Below, piece by piece: positions 45,699-54,950 of a stretch of DNA of 63,631 bases. Every line of letters begins with the position of its first letter. Positions within the stretch are counted from its first letter, which is position 1. Under the pieces are notes generated by a model, which was not told the origin of the DNA, did not search any database, and saw only the letters and a program-made list of their open reading frames with translations. The DNA is from Planctomycetota bacterium (lineage in GTDB: Bacteria; Planctomycetota; Phycisphaerae; UBA1845; UTPLA1). Where the stretch lies: NCBI GenBank assembly GCA_003576905.1, contig QEVG01000029.1, positions 1-63,631 on the forward strand, read 5' to 3'. A program made the position numbers and the translations under genes.

Positions 45699-46909
45699 TC
45701 TTCATACATCTTGCAGTAGCTCTCGTATCGTTCGAGGGTGATGCGCCCGTCGTCCACCGCGGTGCGCACCGCGCACTGCCCTTCGTGCCGGTGCGAGCAG
45801 TCGGGGAACTTGCACTGCGATACGAGGTCGCGGAACTCGATGAAATACGCCTCGAGTTCCTCCTTCCCGACCGAAGCCGGGTCGAATTGCCGTACGCCGG
45901 GCGTGTCGACGACGTATCCGCCGAAGCTCCATTTGAGCAGCCGGGCCGTCGTGGTTGTGTGCTTTCCGCGCCGAAGGTCCGTCAGCGTCCCGACGCGCAG
46001 GTCGAATCCGGGCTCGATGGCGTTAAGCAGCGAGCTCTTCCCGACGCCGCTGGGTCCGACAAAGGCGGACGTCTGTCCGGCGATCACCTCGCGCAGCGCG
46101 TCGATTCCCCGGCCGTCCACCGTGCTGGTCAAAAGCGCGCAATACGACAGCCCGCGGTACCGCTCGACGACTTCGGCGGCGTGCCCGTCCGCGTCGAGAT
46201 CGGCCTTGTTGATGCAGATGATCGGCCGCATGTGCCCGTGGTGAATGGCGACGAGATACCGGTCGATCAGGTGGGGGCGGAGCGGCGGTTCATCAGCGGC
46301 GACGACGATCACGCACTGATCGACGTTCGCGGCGATCAGGTGCGCGCGGCGCTCGTAGTGCCGCAGCAATGTCGTCGCCCGGGGCGACACTTCCTCGACG
46401 ATCCCCTCGGGCAGCAGCGTCTCCCCGCTGACCTGGACGCCGAGGACTTCGCCCACCGCAACCGGGCGGATGCGAACGCGGTCGCCCACGGTGATCGGCG
46501 ATCGCGCCTCGATAAGACGCGTTCGCAGAAGTCGTCGCACCGTGCAGGCCCAGAGCCGTCCGTCAGCTTCGACTTCGACGAAAAGACCACGCACCGCGGT
46601 GACGACGCCGACATGATCGTCGGGGCCCACCTGTGGTTCGTCGTGCACGATGATCGTGCGCTTGCGCGAAAGATCCCCCTTGCGCCGGACGGATTCGCGC
46701 AGGGCCAGGTCCTCGGCCGAGACGTCACCCCCGCGGAGGCGGCGCGTCCATTCCGCCTTGTCGCGGCGGAGCTTGCCGCGGTTTTTTCGCAGGTCGACGC
46801 GGACCTTCTTGCCGCGCCCCTGCGGCTTCCCGGCGCCGCCGTCGCGGCGCTCGGAAGCGTCGTCGCCGTCTTCGCGCCGCGGCGCGTTGTCATCGCGGTT
46901 GTCCGGCAC
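45674..46909 (-). CDS. rsgA: Ribosome small-subunit maturation GTPase RsgA
   Basis: 411 residues from the GTG at 46909, chosen because AGGAG lies six bases upstream; the ATG at 46981 would add 24 residues. A disordered charged head (1-60), an OB-fold, then a circularly permuted GTPase: G4 NKAD (234-237) precedes G1 GPSGVGKSS (285-293), with DTPGVRQF as G3. The zinc-binding tail is C-x5-C-x-H-x5-C (CKFPDCSHRHEGQC). It helps late 30S assembly. It lies within a set of envelope genes, and its 3' end overlaps the next gene by 25 bases. Confidence 0.93.
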   Translation of the reverse strand: MPDNRDDNAPRREDGDDASERRDGGAGKPQGRGKKVRVDLRKNRGKLRRDKAEWTRRLRGGDVSAEDLALRESVRRKGDLSRKRTIIVHDEPQVGPDDHVGVVTAVRGLFVEVEADGRLWACTVRRLLRTRLIEARSPITVGDRVRIRPVAVGEVLGVQVSGETLLPEGIVEEVSPRATTLLRHYERRAHLIAANVDQCVIVVAADEPPLRPHLIDRYLVAIHHGHMRPIICINKADLDADGHAAEVVERYRGLSYCALLTSTVDGRGIDALREVIAGQTSAFVGPSGVGKSSLLNAIEPGFDLRVGTLTDLRRGKHTTTTARLLKWSFGGYVVDTPGVRQFDPASVGKEELEAYFIEFRDLVSQCKFPDCSHRHEGQCAVRTAVDDGRITLERYESYCKMYEECAERKGY

Positions 46910-47015
46910 ACGCGTCTCCTGGAAAGGGCAGATACACGGCTCCGCCGGCGGATATTGTCCATTCCGACGGTCGCGCGCCATGTTACCCGAGAGCGGCGGG
47001 AAGAGACCAAGACAT

Positions 47016-49082
47016 TCAGGACCCGGCCGGTCGCGTGGCCGTCCGCCGTCGGACGCGGTCCATGGCCCGTCCCAACTCCGCCGGCAGCGCAAGACCTCGC
47101 TTCTCGTGCGCGCTGCGAACCGCCTCGTATTCCGTGAGCGCCCCCGCGTCGTTTCCGGCGTATTCAAGGGCGGCGCCGAGGTTCCATCGGATCACGGTGT
47201 TTTCGGGATCAAGCTCGAGCGCCTTGCGGTAGTGGCGGACGGCGGCTTCAAACCGGTGCGCGTAGCGCAGGGCGATATCGCCGATCTCCGCGTGGCACAG
47301 CGCGGGCGTAAAGCCGAGCCGAATGGCTTCGGCCGCGGCGGCGTCCGCACCGGCGTCATCGCCGAGGCAAACCAAGACTTCGGCCAGGGCGACGTACCCG
47401 GCCGGATCGGAAGGTCCGAGTCCCAGGCGAAGCGCCTCGCGAATCAGCGGCAGCGCGGCGGCGGCCCGCTTGGCGCACGGCGCTCCGGGCGGATACCGGA
47501 TGTGCGTCGTATCGGCCGGCGCGTCGTCGGGTCCGCGTGTTTGCGTCCTGGATCCTTCGCCCGCCGGAGGCTTCCGATCATCCCGTATTATCGCGCGCGC
47601 GAGCAGGTGCAGAATCGTCGCGTCTCGCGGATCGATTTTCAGGGCGCGATCGGAGTGTGCGATTGCGGCGGCGATATCGCCGTCTTCAAGGGCGAACATG
47701 GCGAGGTTGGAATGCGCCTGGACATAGTAGGGCACGGCGTCGGCGACATGAGCCCAGAGGTTCCTCGAATCATACCACACCCGCTGTTGCGCGCGATTGA
47801 GTACCGCGAGGACCGCAAGCAGCGGAACCGCCACGGCGATAAGTGCCAGTCGGTTGCGCCGAATCGCCGCGGCGCGGTCGCTGTCGGATTGAGCGCCCGC
47901 GGTCCCCGCGCGACGCTCGATCAGCACGGCAAGAGGGATAAAAAGAAAGAGCATCGGCAGATACAGGAACCGGTCCGCGACGCACGAGGCCATGAATCGG
48001 ACCGGACCCATCGCGGGGGAGAGCAGGATTATCGCGCCGGTGAATCCGGTGAAATACGCGGGCGCCCTTCGAAAGGAAGCCATCCATACGGCCAGGATGG
48101 CGGCGGTGACAACAAGCGCGCAGAGGATAACGGGGTTGGAAAACGAAAGGTCCGAGGGCATGGCGCGCATCGGCGACAGGTGCACCGGATACAAGAGGTT
48201 GCCCGCGTAGAGCATGAGGTTGTAACACAGAAGCGCCGCCCAGCGCGACACGCGATCAAACGTGGTCAGGTCGGCGAGGCCGACGCCGGTTCCCTCCCCC
48301 GCCGAGGCCTGCGACACGACGGCCACCCATGCGAACAGCGGCATGACGACGAAGAAAGGCCAGGTCCGCCTCAGAGCGCCGATGGGGCTGCGCCGAAGCG
48401 GCCACCTGTCCAATAGCGGCAGGATGAGCGGCAGCAGCACCACCGTGGGCTTGGCGAGATTGGCGAGGAGATAGAGCACGAACGAGACCGCCAGCGCCGC
48501 GCGTGACCCCCGCCGCGCCCAGTGGAAATAACCCATCAGGCAGCCAAGGGCCAGCGGCGTCGCCAGCAGCGACTTGCGCTGACTGATCCACGAAACTGTT
48601 TCGACCTGTGCCGGGTGAACGACGAACAGCAGGGCGGCCGCGAAAGGCCCCCAGAACCCGCCGACGATCGTCCGCAGGCACAGAAACACCATGACCGCCG
48701 TCACGCCGTGCAGCAGGACATTCGTCAGGTGAAAGATCATCGGCGAGAGGGTGTCATCCGGCTGGCCCGACAAGGCGGCGTCCGCCATCAGCGAGAACAT
48801 CGTCAGCGGCTGGTAGTACCCCTCGACCGTCGAAGGCTGTCGGACTTCAGTGAGAAACCGCCACGCGCCGGACCACGACGGGTCGCGGACGCGCGCGTTG
48901 TCGACGACGTATTGGTAGTCGTCAAGCCGCACGAAGTCGGAGTGGATCGACGGCGCGTACAGGATGGAGGACAGGGCGAAGAGCAACAGGCACGCCGCAG
49001 CCGCGCTGCGGCTCGGGGCGATCGGCGCCTCCGCGCGGGTCGATGGCTCCGCCGCGCCCGCCGATGCGATGTTGTGATTCAT
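47016..49082 (-). CDS. GT-C-like membrane glycosyltransferase with TPR tail
   Basis: 688 residues from the ATG at 49082. About ten membrane helices with the acidic first-loop motif VRLDDYQYV and the paralogue signature HPAQVETVSWISQRKSLL. YYQPL lies between them. TPR units occupy roughly residues 450-640, interrupted by a disordered insert rich in Thr, Arg and Pro. Closest in the window to the gene immediately upstream (49107-51095), 24 bases away, so the pair looks like a tandem duplication. Confidence 0.83.
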   Translation of the reverse strand: MNHNIASAGAAEPSTRAEAPIAPSRSAAAACLLLFALSSILYAPSIHSDFVRLDDYQYVVDNARVRDPSWSGAWRFLTEVRQPSTVEGYYQPLTMFSLMADAALSGQPDDTLSPMIFHLTNVLLHGVTAVMVFLCLRTIVGGFWGPFAAALLFVVHPAQVETVSWISQRKSLLATPLALGCLMGYFHWARRGSRAALAVSFVLYLLANLAKPTVVLLPLILPLLDRWPLRRSPIGALRRTWPFFVVMPLFAWVAVVSQASAGEGTGVGLADLTTFDRVSRWAALLCYNLMLYAGNLLYPVHLSPMRAMPSDLSFSNPVILCALVVTAAILAVWMASFRRAPAYFTGFTGAIILLSPAMGPVRFMASCVADRFLYLPMLFLFIPLAVLIERRAGTAGAQSDSDRAAAIRRNRLALIAVAVPLLAVLAVLNRAQQRVWYDSRNLWAHVADAVPYYVQAHSNLAMFALEDGDIAAAIAHSDRALKIDPRDATILHLLARAIIRDDRKPPAGEGSRTQTRGPDDAPADTTHIRYPPGAPCAKRAAAALPLIREALRLGLGPSDPAGYVALAEVLVCLGDDAGADAAAAEAIRLGFTPALCHAEIGDIALRYAHRFEAAVRHYRKALELDPENTVIRWNLGAALEYAGNDAGALTEYEAVRSAHEKRGLALPAELGRAMDRVRRRTATRPAGS

Positions 49083-49106
49083 CTCGAACTGCCTCACGAC
49101 GCGCGC

Positions 49107-51095
49107 CTACGATCCGCGGGCGCTGCGCGCCGCGGGGAGCTCCTCGCCAAGCGGCTCGGCATCGTACTCGCCCGGGGGCATATCCTGAAACAGGTCGTCC
49201 AGTTCGTCATGAAGCCGCCGCAACTCGGGAGAAGAGGCGGCCCGTGCGGCCATCCGCGGATCCTTGGCCAGCGCCGCCTTCAGGTGCCTTCGGGCAGGCA
49301 CCACCGCGTCGTTCGCCGCCCAGGCCATCGCCAGGCCGAGATGAATGATCGGGTCGTTGGCCCGCTTCAGGGCCTCCTGAAGCTCGCGCCGGGCGGATGC
49401 GGGGCGATGCACCTTTAGATAGGCGTGCCCCAGGCCGGTCCGAATCTCCGCCGAGTTCGGCTCGAGGTCGCGGGCCTTTTCAAGACAGGCGATCGCCCGG
49501 TCGTACTGCCCCGCGCGGGCCAGCGCGACGCCGAGGTTCTGCAGGCAGGCGATCCAGTTCGGGTTCGAACGCAGCGCCTTGCGCAGCGGGGCGATGGCGT
49601 CGGCGCTTCGACTCCCGTGGTGAAGCAGGAGCGTCGTGCCCAGGTAAAACTGCGTCGTGGGGTCTTCGGGGGCGACCCGCGCCGCTCTCTCCGCGTGGAA
49701 TAGCGCCGAGTCCAGTTCGTTCTCTTCGAGATAGGCTTCGACGAGACCGGTATAGCCGCGCGGCCACGTCGGGTATTTCGCCATCGCCTCGCGATAGAGG
49801 GACTGGCTGGATTGCCATGTAAACGTGCCGCCGTAAGACGTGACCGCGAAGACGATGGCCACCGCCGCCGCGATCGCCGCGGAAATGCGCCCGCGAGCCG
49901 CTGCCAGCATGTGACCCCTCCCGGAAATCGCCACGGCCGACGCCGCGAGCGGTACGATCAGCGCGGCGTAAAGATACGCGTCTCCGAGAAGCTGCTCGCT
50001 GTAGGCCATGTCCAGCAGGGCCGGAAGGATCAGGCACAGCATCCCGCAAAGCGCCACAAACAGCGGGCGCGAACGTCGAAACGACCAGACTCCGAGCACG
50101 ATCAACCCGACCGGCACGCCGACCGCCGTCACCGCCTCCGCGACGGTCAGCCGGTCATTCAGCATCGGATAGAACGGCGACAGGTCCGCCGGAAGGACGA
50201 GGCGCCGGACGAAGCCGGCCAGATTTCGCCCGAGCAGAACCATGCTCTCCGCACTGCCGCCGGGACGGGCCACGATGCGCCGGTGGATCGCCGCCTGCAC
50301 AAAAAGGGCGGCGAGCAGGACGACGAACAGCGGCGTCTTCTCGACAAAAGGCCTCCAGCCGGCGCGAACGTCCGGCCAGAGGTCAAGAATCAGGAAAACG
50401 ATCGGCAGGGCAAGGTAGGTCGGCTTTGACAATACCGCCGCCGCGTAGCAGATCGTGACAACGAAAAGCGTCAGCGGACGCGTGTCACCCCGGACCGGTC
50501 CGTCGCCGGGCAGCGTCGTGCCTGAATCGGTCGGGCCGGCTCCTCGCGCGCGCGGCGTGCCGCGAAGGTAGGCATTCAGCGCGAGCAGGACAAAAAAGAG
50601 CCCGAGCACTGTGCCGCGCTGACTGATCCACGCGACGGGCTCGACCTGCGCGGGGTGCAGGGCGAACAGCAGCGTGAGCAGCGCGGGCCACATGAGTCCG
50701 CGCGCCAGCGATTGAAGCAGAATGAACACAAGGAGTGTATTGACGAGGTGCAGGGTCAGTTGCGTGAGATGAAACTGAAACGCCGGCGCGGAAAGGTCCC
50801 TGGTCAGCCGAGCATCCACCGCCAGCGACAGGAGGGCAAGCGGCTGGTAATAGCCGCCCGTCTCCGACGGGACCGAGAAGATGCGGAAGGCTGTCGAGAT
50901 TGCGGTCCAGCCCAGTCCGCGGAGGCGCGCAGCCTGTTTGAGGTACATGCCGTCGTCACGACTGAGAAACCCGGCCGTAAGAACAGGACTGAGAACGAAC
51001 CCGCAGACGAGCAGGATCGCGGTCGCGGTGAAGATCGACGGCAGACCGGGCGCGGGGCGATTGGGACCGGGTTTAGTGATCAGGGTTGGTGTCAT
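49107..51095 (-). CDS. GT-C-like membrane glycosyltransferase with TPR tail
   Basis: 662 residues from the ATG at 51095. Membrane helices with first-loop motif LSRDDGMYL, GYYQPLALLSL and HPAQVEPVAWISQRGTVLG; TPR units fill about residues 430-600 (for example DRAIACLEKARDLEPN). First gene of a seven-gene minus-strand run ending at 38975. It shares a 63-base spacer with the divergent surE, which contains a symmetric promoter. No ribosome-binding site is visible. Confidence 0.83.
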   Translation of the reverse strand: MTPTLITKPGPNRPAPGLPSIFTATAILLVCGFVLSPVLTAGFLSRDDGMYLKQAARLRGLGWTAISTAFRIFSVPSETGGYYQPLALLSLAVDARLTRDLSAPAFQFHLTQLTLHLVNTLLVFILLQSLARGLMWPALLTLLFALHPAQVEPVAWISQRGTVLGLFFVLLALNAYLRGTPRARGAGPTDSGTTLPGDGPVRGDTRPLTLFVVTICYAAAVLSKPTYLALPIVFLILDLWPDVRAGWRPFVEKTPLFVVLLAALFVQAAIHRRIVARPGGSAESMVLLGRNLAGFVRRLVLPADLSPFYPMLNDRLTVAEAVTAVGVPVGLIVLGVWSFRRSRPLFVALCGMLCLILPALLDMAYSEQLLGDAYLYAALIVPLAASAVAISGRGHMLAAARGRISAAIAAAVAIVFAVTSYGGTFTWQSSQSLYREAMAKYPTWPRGYTGLVEAYLEENELDSALFHAERAARVAPEDPTTQFYLGTTLLLHHGSRSADAIAPLRKALRSNPNWIACLQNLGVALARAGQYDRAIACLEKARDLEPNSAEIRTGLGHAYLKVHRPASARRELQEALKRANDPIIHLGLAMAWAANDAVVPARRHLKAALAKDPRMAARAASSPELRRLHDELDDLFQDMPPGEYDAEPLGEELPAARSARGS

Positions 51096-51121
51096 GGCTG
51101 CACGCGGGGCCGGCACGGTTT

Positions 51122-51151
51122 ATTGTATGCCCGGCGCGCGGGCCATACAAT
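51122..51151. promoter_or_regulatory. Symmetric bidirectional promoter between surE and the GT-C gene
   Basis: ATTGTATG (51122-51129) and CATACAAT (51144-51151) are perfect inverted repeats 14 bases apart. Read rightward: TTGTAT (51123-51128), 17-base spacer, TACAAT (51146-51151). Read leftward: TTGTAT (51150-51145), 17-base spacer, TACAAT (51127-51122). Each arm thus serves as -35 for one direction and -10 for the other. The rightward start would fall at or next to the surE ATG (51159); the leftward start about 20 bases before the GT-C ATG. The GC-rich core could also pair as a hairpin. Confidence 0.55.
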
Positions 51152-51158
51152 CACAGCC

Positions 51159-51935
51159 ATGCGTATTCTGCTTTCCAACGACGACGGCATATTTGCACCC
51201 GGCATCATGGCGATGCACAACGAGCTCGCGAAGATCGCCGACGTCCAGGTCGTCGCGCCGGCCAACGTGCAGTCCGGCGGCTCTCACGCGATCACCATCC
51301 GCCATCCCGTGGCCTGGCGCAACGTGGACGTCAACGGCACTTTTCGCGGCGTCTGCGTCGAAGGAACGCCCGCCGATTGTGTGAAACTTGCTCTCGGCGG
51401 GCTCGACGGCCGGAAGCCGGACCTGGTCGTCTCCGGGATCAACGCCGGCCTCAACACGGGCATTCACGTGCTCTATTCCGGCACGGTGGCGGCTGCCATC
51501 GAGGGGGCGATTCTGGGTCTCCCTGCCGTAGCCGTGTCACTCCAGCTCTATCGCGACATGGACTATGCCGGCGCGGCGGTCATTGCCCGAGGGCTTATCG
51601 AAGAGATCATCCAACGCGAACTTCATCCGCGCGAAGTGTGGAACATCAATATCCCTGAGAACAAGCCCGGCTGGCCGAGGGGTGTGCGCGTCGTGCCGCA
51701 GTCGATCCAGCCGACGCTCGACCGGCTGGAGAAGCGCATCGACCCAACCGGGCGCGAGTACTACTGGCTCGGCGGCGACTTCGGCGAGCTGAGCGACGCC
51801 CACGACACCGACCTCCGCGCCGTGCGCGAAGGCTATGTGTCGATCACGCCCCTGCAATTCAACCTGACCGACACGGGGCGGCTTGAACGGGCGCGCGCAT
51901 GGACCTGGGAGCTGCCCGGCCCGGCCGGGGCATAG
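51159..51935 (+). CDS. surE: 5'/3'-nucleotidase SurE
   Basis: 258 residues from ATG 51159. SurE metal site: N7, D8 and D9 (LLSNDDG), the Ser in QSGGSHAIT and Asn in VSGINAGLN. The family removes phosphate from nucleoside monophosphates and is linked to survival under stress. No ribosome-binding site precedes the ATG, and the predicted -10 box ends only seven bases before it, so translation is probably from a leaderless mRNA. Its stop lies one base from the stop of the convergent aldo/keto reductase. Confidence 0.94.
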   Translation: MRILLSNDDGIFAPGIMAMHNELAKIADVQVVAPANVQSGGSHAITIRHPVAWRNVDVNGTFRGVCVEGTPADCVKLALGGLDGRKPDLVVSGINAGLNTGIHVLYSGTVAAAIEGAILGLPAVAVSLQLYRDMDYAGAAVIARGLIEEIIQRELHPREVWNINIPENKPGWPRGVRVVPQSIQPTLDRLEKRIDPTGREYYWLGGDFGELSDAHDTDLRAVREGYVSITPLQFNLTDTGRLERARAWTWELPGPAGA

Positions 51936-51936
51936 G

Positions 51937-52971
51937 TCACGCGCCCTTGTTTCGCGCCGTCTTGCTGATGAACTGGTGCGGGTAAGTCGGCGGAGGCAGG
52001 CTCGCTTCGTCAAGCAGGGTCAGATCAGCGTCGGTCAGCCGCACGTCGCATGCCGCGAGGTTGCCCCCGAGCTGTTCAACCGTCTTCGGCCCAATGATGA
52101 CGCTGCTGACCGCGGGCCGGGTCAAGACCCAGCCGATCGCCGCCGCCGCCGGCGTCGTGCGATGCGCCTCGGCCACTTTCCGGACCGCCTCGACGATGCG
52201 CAGATTGCGCTCGTTGACGAACTGCCGCCGCCACGAGTTCGGCTCGTCGGGCTGGTCGCCGAAGCGCGAGCCCTTCGGCCCCGTGCCGGTTGATGCGTAC
52301 TTTCCGGTCAGGACGCCGCCGCCCATCGGGCTCCACGGCAGGATGCCGATGCCGTACCTTTGGCACACGGGAACGACGCCCGTTTCGATGTCGCGGCAGA
52401 CCAGGCTGTACTGCATCTGTGCCGTGACAAACGGCTCCCAGTTGTACCGGATGCAGAGCTGCCGGCTCTCGGCGATCTGCCACGCGTCAAAGTTTGAAAG
52501 GCCGACGTACCGGACCGTTCCGCTCCGCACAAAGTCGTTCAGCGTGCTCAGCGTCTCCTCGATCGGCGTGTGCCAGTCCCAGCAGTGCACCTGGTAGAGG
52601 TCGATGTAGTCGGTCCCGAGCCGGCGCAGGCTGTCGTGCAGCGCCGCGGTCAGGTGCCGACGGCTGGAGCCCGTCGCGTTCTCGTGCTCCGGCGGCTCGC
52701 CGAACTTCTTCACCACCGGAAAATGCCCCTTGGTCGCGAGGATCGTCCGGTCGCGCCGCCCCTTCATCGCCTTGGCGCAGATTCCCTCGCTGACGCCCTT
52801 CGAATACACGTCGGCCGTGTCGATGAAGTTCCCCCCGGCGTCGAAGTACGCGGCGAGGACCTCCAGGCTCGTCTTCTCGTCGACGCCCCAATCGGCCATG
52901 CCGAAGTTCATCGCCCCGAGGCAGAGTTCCGAGACGTGGATACCCGTGTGGCCGAGCCGGTTCAGTTTCAT
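51937..52971 (-). CDS. Aldo/keto reductase
   Basis: 344 residues from the ATG at 52971, of the YdbC/IolS-like subgroup. Catalytic tetrad: D51 and Y56 (FIDTADVYSKG), K81 (LATKGHF), and His in YQVHCWDWHTP. The NADPH-binding end reads AIGWVLTRPAVSSVIIGPKT. It would reduce an aldehyde or ketone with NADPH; the substrate is unknown. It follows the conserved hypothetical gene on the same strand, 95 bases after its stop. Confidence 0.93.
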   Translation of the reverse strand: MKLNRLGHTGIHVSELCLGAMNFGMADWGVDEKTSLEVLAAYFDAGGNFIDTADVYSKGVSEGICAKAMKGRRDRTILATKGHFPVVKKFGEPPEHENATGSSRRHLTAALHDSLRRLGTDYIDLYQVHCWDWHTPIEETLSTLNDFVRSGTVRYVGLSNFDAWQIAESRQLCIRYNWEPFVTAQMQYSLVCRDIETGVVPVCQRYGIGILPWSPMGGGVLTGKYASTGTGPKGSRFGDQPDEPNSWRRQFVNERNLRIVEAVRKVAEAHRTTPAAAAIGWVLTRPAVSSVIIGPKTVEQLGGNLAACDVRLTDADLTLLDEASLPPPTYPHQFISKTARNKGA

Positions 52972-53066
52972 GGTGTCGCTCCCAGTCGTGCCGCTCTTTT
53001 CGCCGCAGCGGATTGCACGCGCTCGCCATCTGCGCCGGCCGGTCACCCGCCGACGCGAATCATTCG

Positions 53067-54824
53067 CTACGCCGCCGGCCGGGACGCGGCCTCCGATCCA
53101 TCCGCCGGCGCGGCGCTCCCCTCCGCCGTCAGGCCGAGCTTTCGGCGGATAACGTCGTAGGTCCCCTTGTACAGACGCGGGCCGAGACGCTCAAGGTTTT
53201 GAGTGACCAGTTCCGGGAAGGTGCGCGGAATATCGAGCCGTTTTGAGGACAGGTCGCTGCGGTAGAGGTTGAACACCTCGCGCGCCCGGTTGAGATACCG
53301 AATCGCCTCCTCATCCTCGCCGTAGCCGTACTGGATGAGCCCGCGCTGGATGAGCCCCTCGATGCGGCTGATGACCTTCGGAAGATCGGGATTCTTCCGA
53401 TCATAGGCGAACTGCCGGGCCAAGAACTTGTCGAGCCCGCCCTCATAAATCGGATCGGGATAGGTGCTCGAGATAAAGTCGTAGAACTCCTGCGCCTCTT
53501 TCTGCATGCCCAGTTCGTGATAGCGGACGATCGCCGTTCGGACGAACCCGACAAAGCCGGTCACGAAGTTGATGGACACGGGGGAGTTCTGATTCTCGTC
53601 CTTGAGATATTCCCTGGAGTCTTCGAGGTAGGCGTTGAAGAGCACCTTGGCCATGCGGATGTCGGGTCCGTAGTAGGGCGGCTCGCCGAGATTTGCGCTG
53701 GGGCTCATGGCCATCCGGCCGCGGTAGAACATCTTCTGGAGACAGAAGAACTCGATCCGGTTGGTATTCAGCTTGTGAACGTCGATCGCGGTGGCGGAGT
53801 CGAGTCCTTTTTCGAGGCCGAGATTCGCCCAGTAAAGCGCGTGTGCCTCGGGCAGACGCCAGTCCAGCGAAACGCCGAAGCCGTTTTGAATGTCCACGAT
53901 GCGCTGCGGCTCCAGCTTCACTTCGGTGCGCAGGCGATCGGCTCGCCAGAATCGCTCCAGCGCCCCGCGCGCCGCGGCGGTCGCCGGGTCGTTCATCAAA
54001 GCCTTGAACTCCACGAGCCGCGTCTCGCGAAGGTGCTCCGGCGCGTTGGGAATCTGGACGGTGCCGTCGACGAGTCCCTTGAGCAGGCCCAGAAACAGCC
54101 CCGGCTGCGAAGCGTCGAAGCCGAACGCGCTGACCTTGTCAGCGAAATCCTTGACAGACGGATCCTTGATCAATTCCTCGTAGGTCCTCGGCATGGCCGC
54201 CAGCGAGGCGAAGTCATAGTCACGGTAATAGTCGCCCGGCACGCGGCCGTCGCGATGGTACTCCGGCGGCGCGTCGCCGAGGATGTCCTCCATGATCAGC
54301 GCGAACTGGAGCTTGTAATAGTTGTGCATCTCGTCCATGTAGTCGCCGACCTTGTGGAAGAGAATCCAGGCCAGTTCGCGGTAGAGTTGCGTGTTGTTCG
54401 GGTTGAGCGGGATCCCCCGGTCGCGGATGAGTTCGTATCCGTTGCGTACCCAGCGCCATCGCTCCTCGGGCGTCTTGCAGGTGACCGAGATGTTGTAGGC
54501 CATGTTCCATCCCTGGAAGCCCCAGACCGCGCCGAACTTGGGCTGAAGCTCGCAGATCATCTCGGAAAGCTGGTACGCGTCGAAGTATCGGCCCTCTTCC
54601 TTCAGCGTCGTGGCGCGGATCCAAAGATAGTCCACCAGCGGCGCGCGGCCCAGCGCCAGCATCGGCGTCAGCAGCATCGAGGGGCGGATTGTCTTCGGCA
54701 ACGGCGGCAGGACGAGCCCCTTCTCCTCACGCAGCGCGTTGACGGGACCGACGGACCAGACCGCGCCAGCGCCGATCGACAGCGCGGCGAGCAGGAGAAT
54801 CCATTTTCGTGCAGAAGGACGCAT
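53067..54824 (-). CDS. Conserved hypothetical exported or membrane-anchored protein
   Basis: 585 residues; one N-terminal hydrophobic segment (about 8-27), then a large soluble region that is mostly helical and rich in aromatic and charged residues (for example GFQGWNMAYNISV, LNPNNTQLYRELAWILFHKVGDYMDE). Repeated helix pairs with Trp/Tyr at regular spacing suggest TPR-like alpha-solenoid. I do not recognise a named family. It lies between rpiB and the aldo/keto reductase gene, all on the minus strand. Confidence 0.8.
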   Translation of the reverse strand: MRPSARKWILLLAALSIGAGAVWSVGPVNALREEKGLVLPPLPKTIRPSMLLTPMLALGRAPLVDYLWIRATTLKEEGRYFDAYQLSEMICELQPKFGAVWGFQGWNMAYNISVTCKTPEERWRWVRNGYELIRDRGIPLNPNNTQLYRELAWILFHKVGDYMDEMHNYYKLQFALIMEDILGDAPPEYHRDGRVPGDYYRDYDFASLAAMPRTYEELIKDPSVKDFADKVSAFGFDASQPGLFLGLLKGLVDGTVQIPNAPEHLRETRLVEFKALMNDPATAAARGALERFWRADRLRTEVKLEPQRIVDIQNGFGVSLDWRLPEAHALYWANLGLEKGLDSATAIDVHKLNTNRIEFFCLQKMFYRGRMAMSPSANLGEPPYYGPDIRMAKVLFNAYLEDSREYLKDENQNSPVSINFVTGFVGFVRTAIVRYHELGMQKEAQEFYDFISSTYPDPIYEGGLDKFLARQFAYDRKNPDLPKVISRIEGLIQRGLIQYGYGEDEEAIRYLNRAREVFNLYRSDLSSKRLDIPRTFPELVTQNLERLGPRLYKGTYDVIRRKLGLTAEGSAAPADGSEAASRPAA

Positions 54825-54950
54825 GTCGGGATTATAAGGTTCGACGGTGCGGGCGACGATCTTCCATACGCGTTCAGCAATAACGGGAAAAACGGATGCG
54901 TCATCGCGCGGACGGCAGGGGGCGGGCCGGCGGAATCGCGAGGAGCACGG

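Noticed and set aside
51120-51158. The surE-GT-C palindrome as a transcription terminator
   Set aside because: It lies between divergent start codons and no T-run follows; promoter geometry explains it better.
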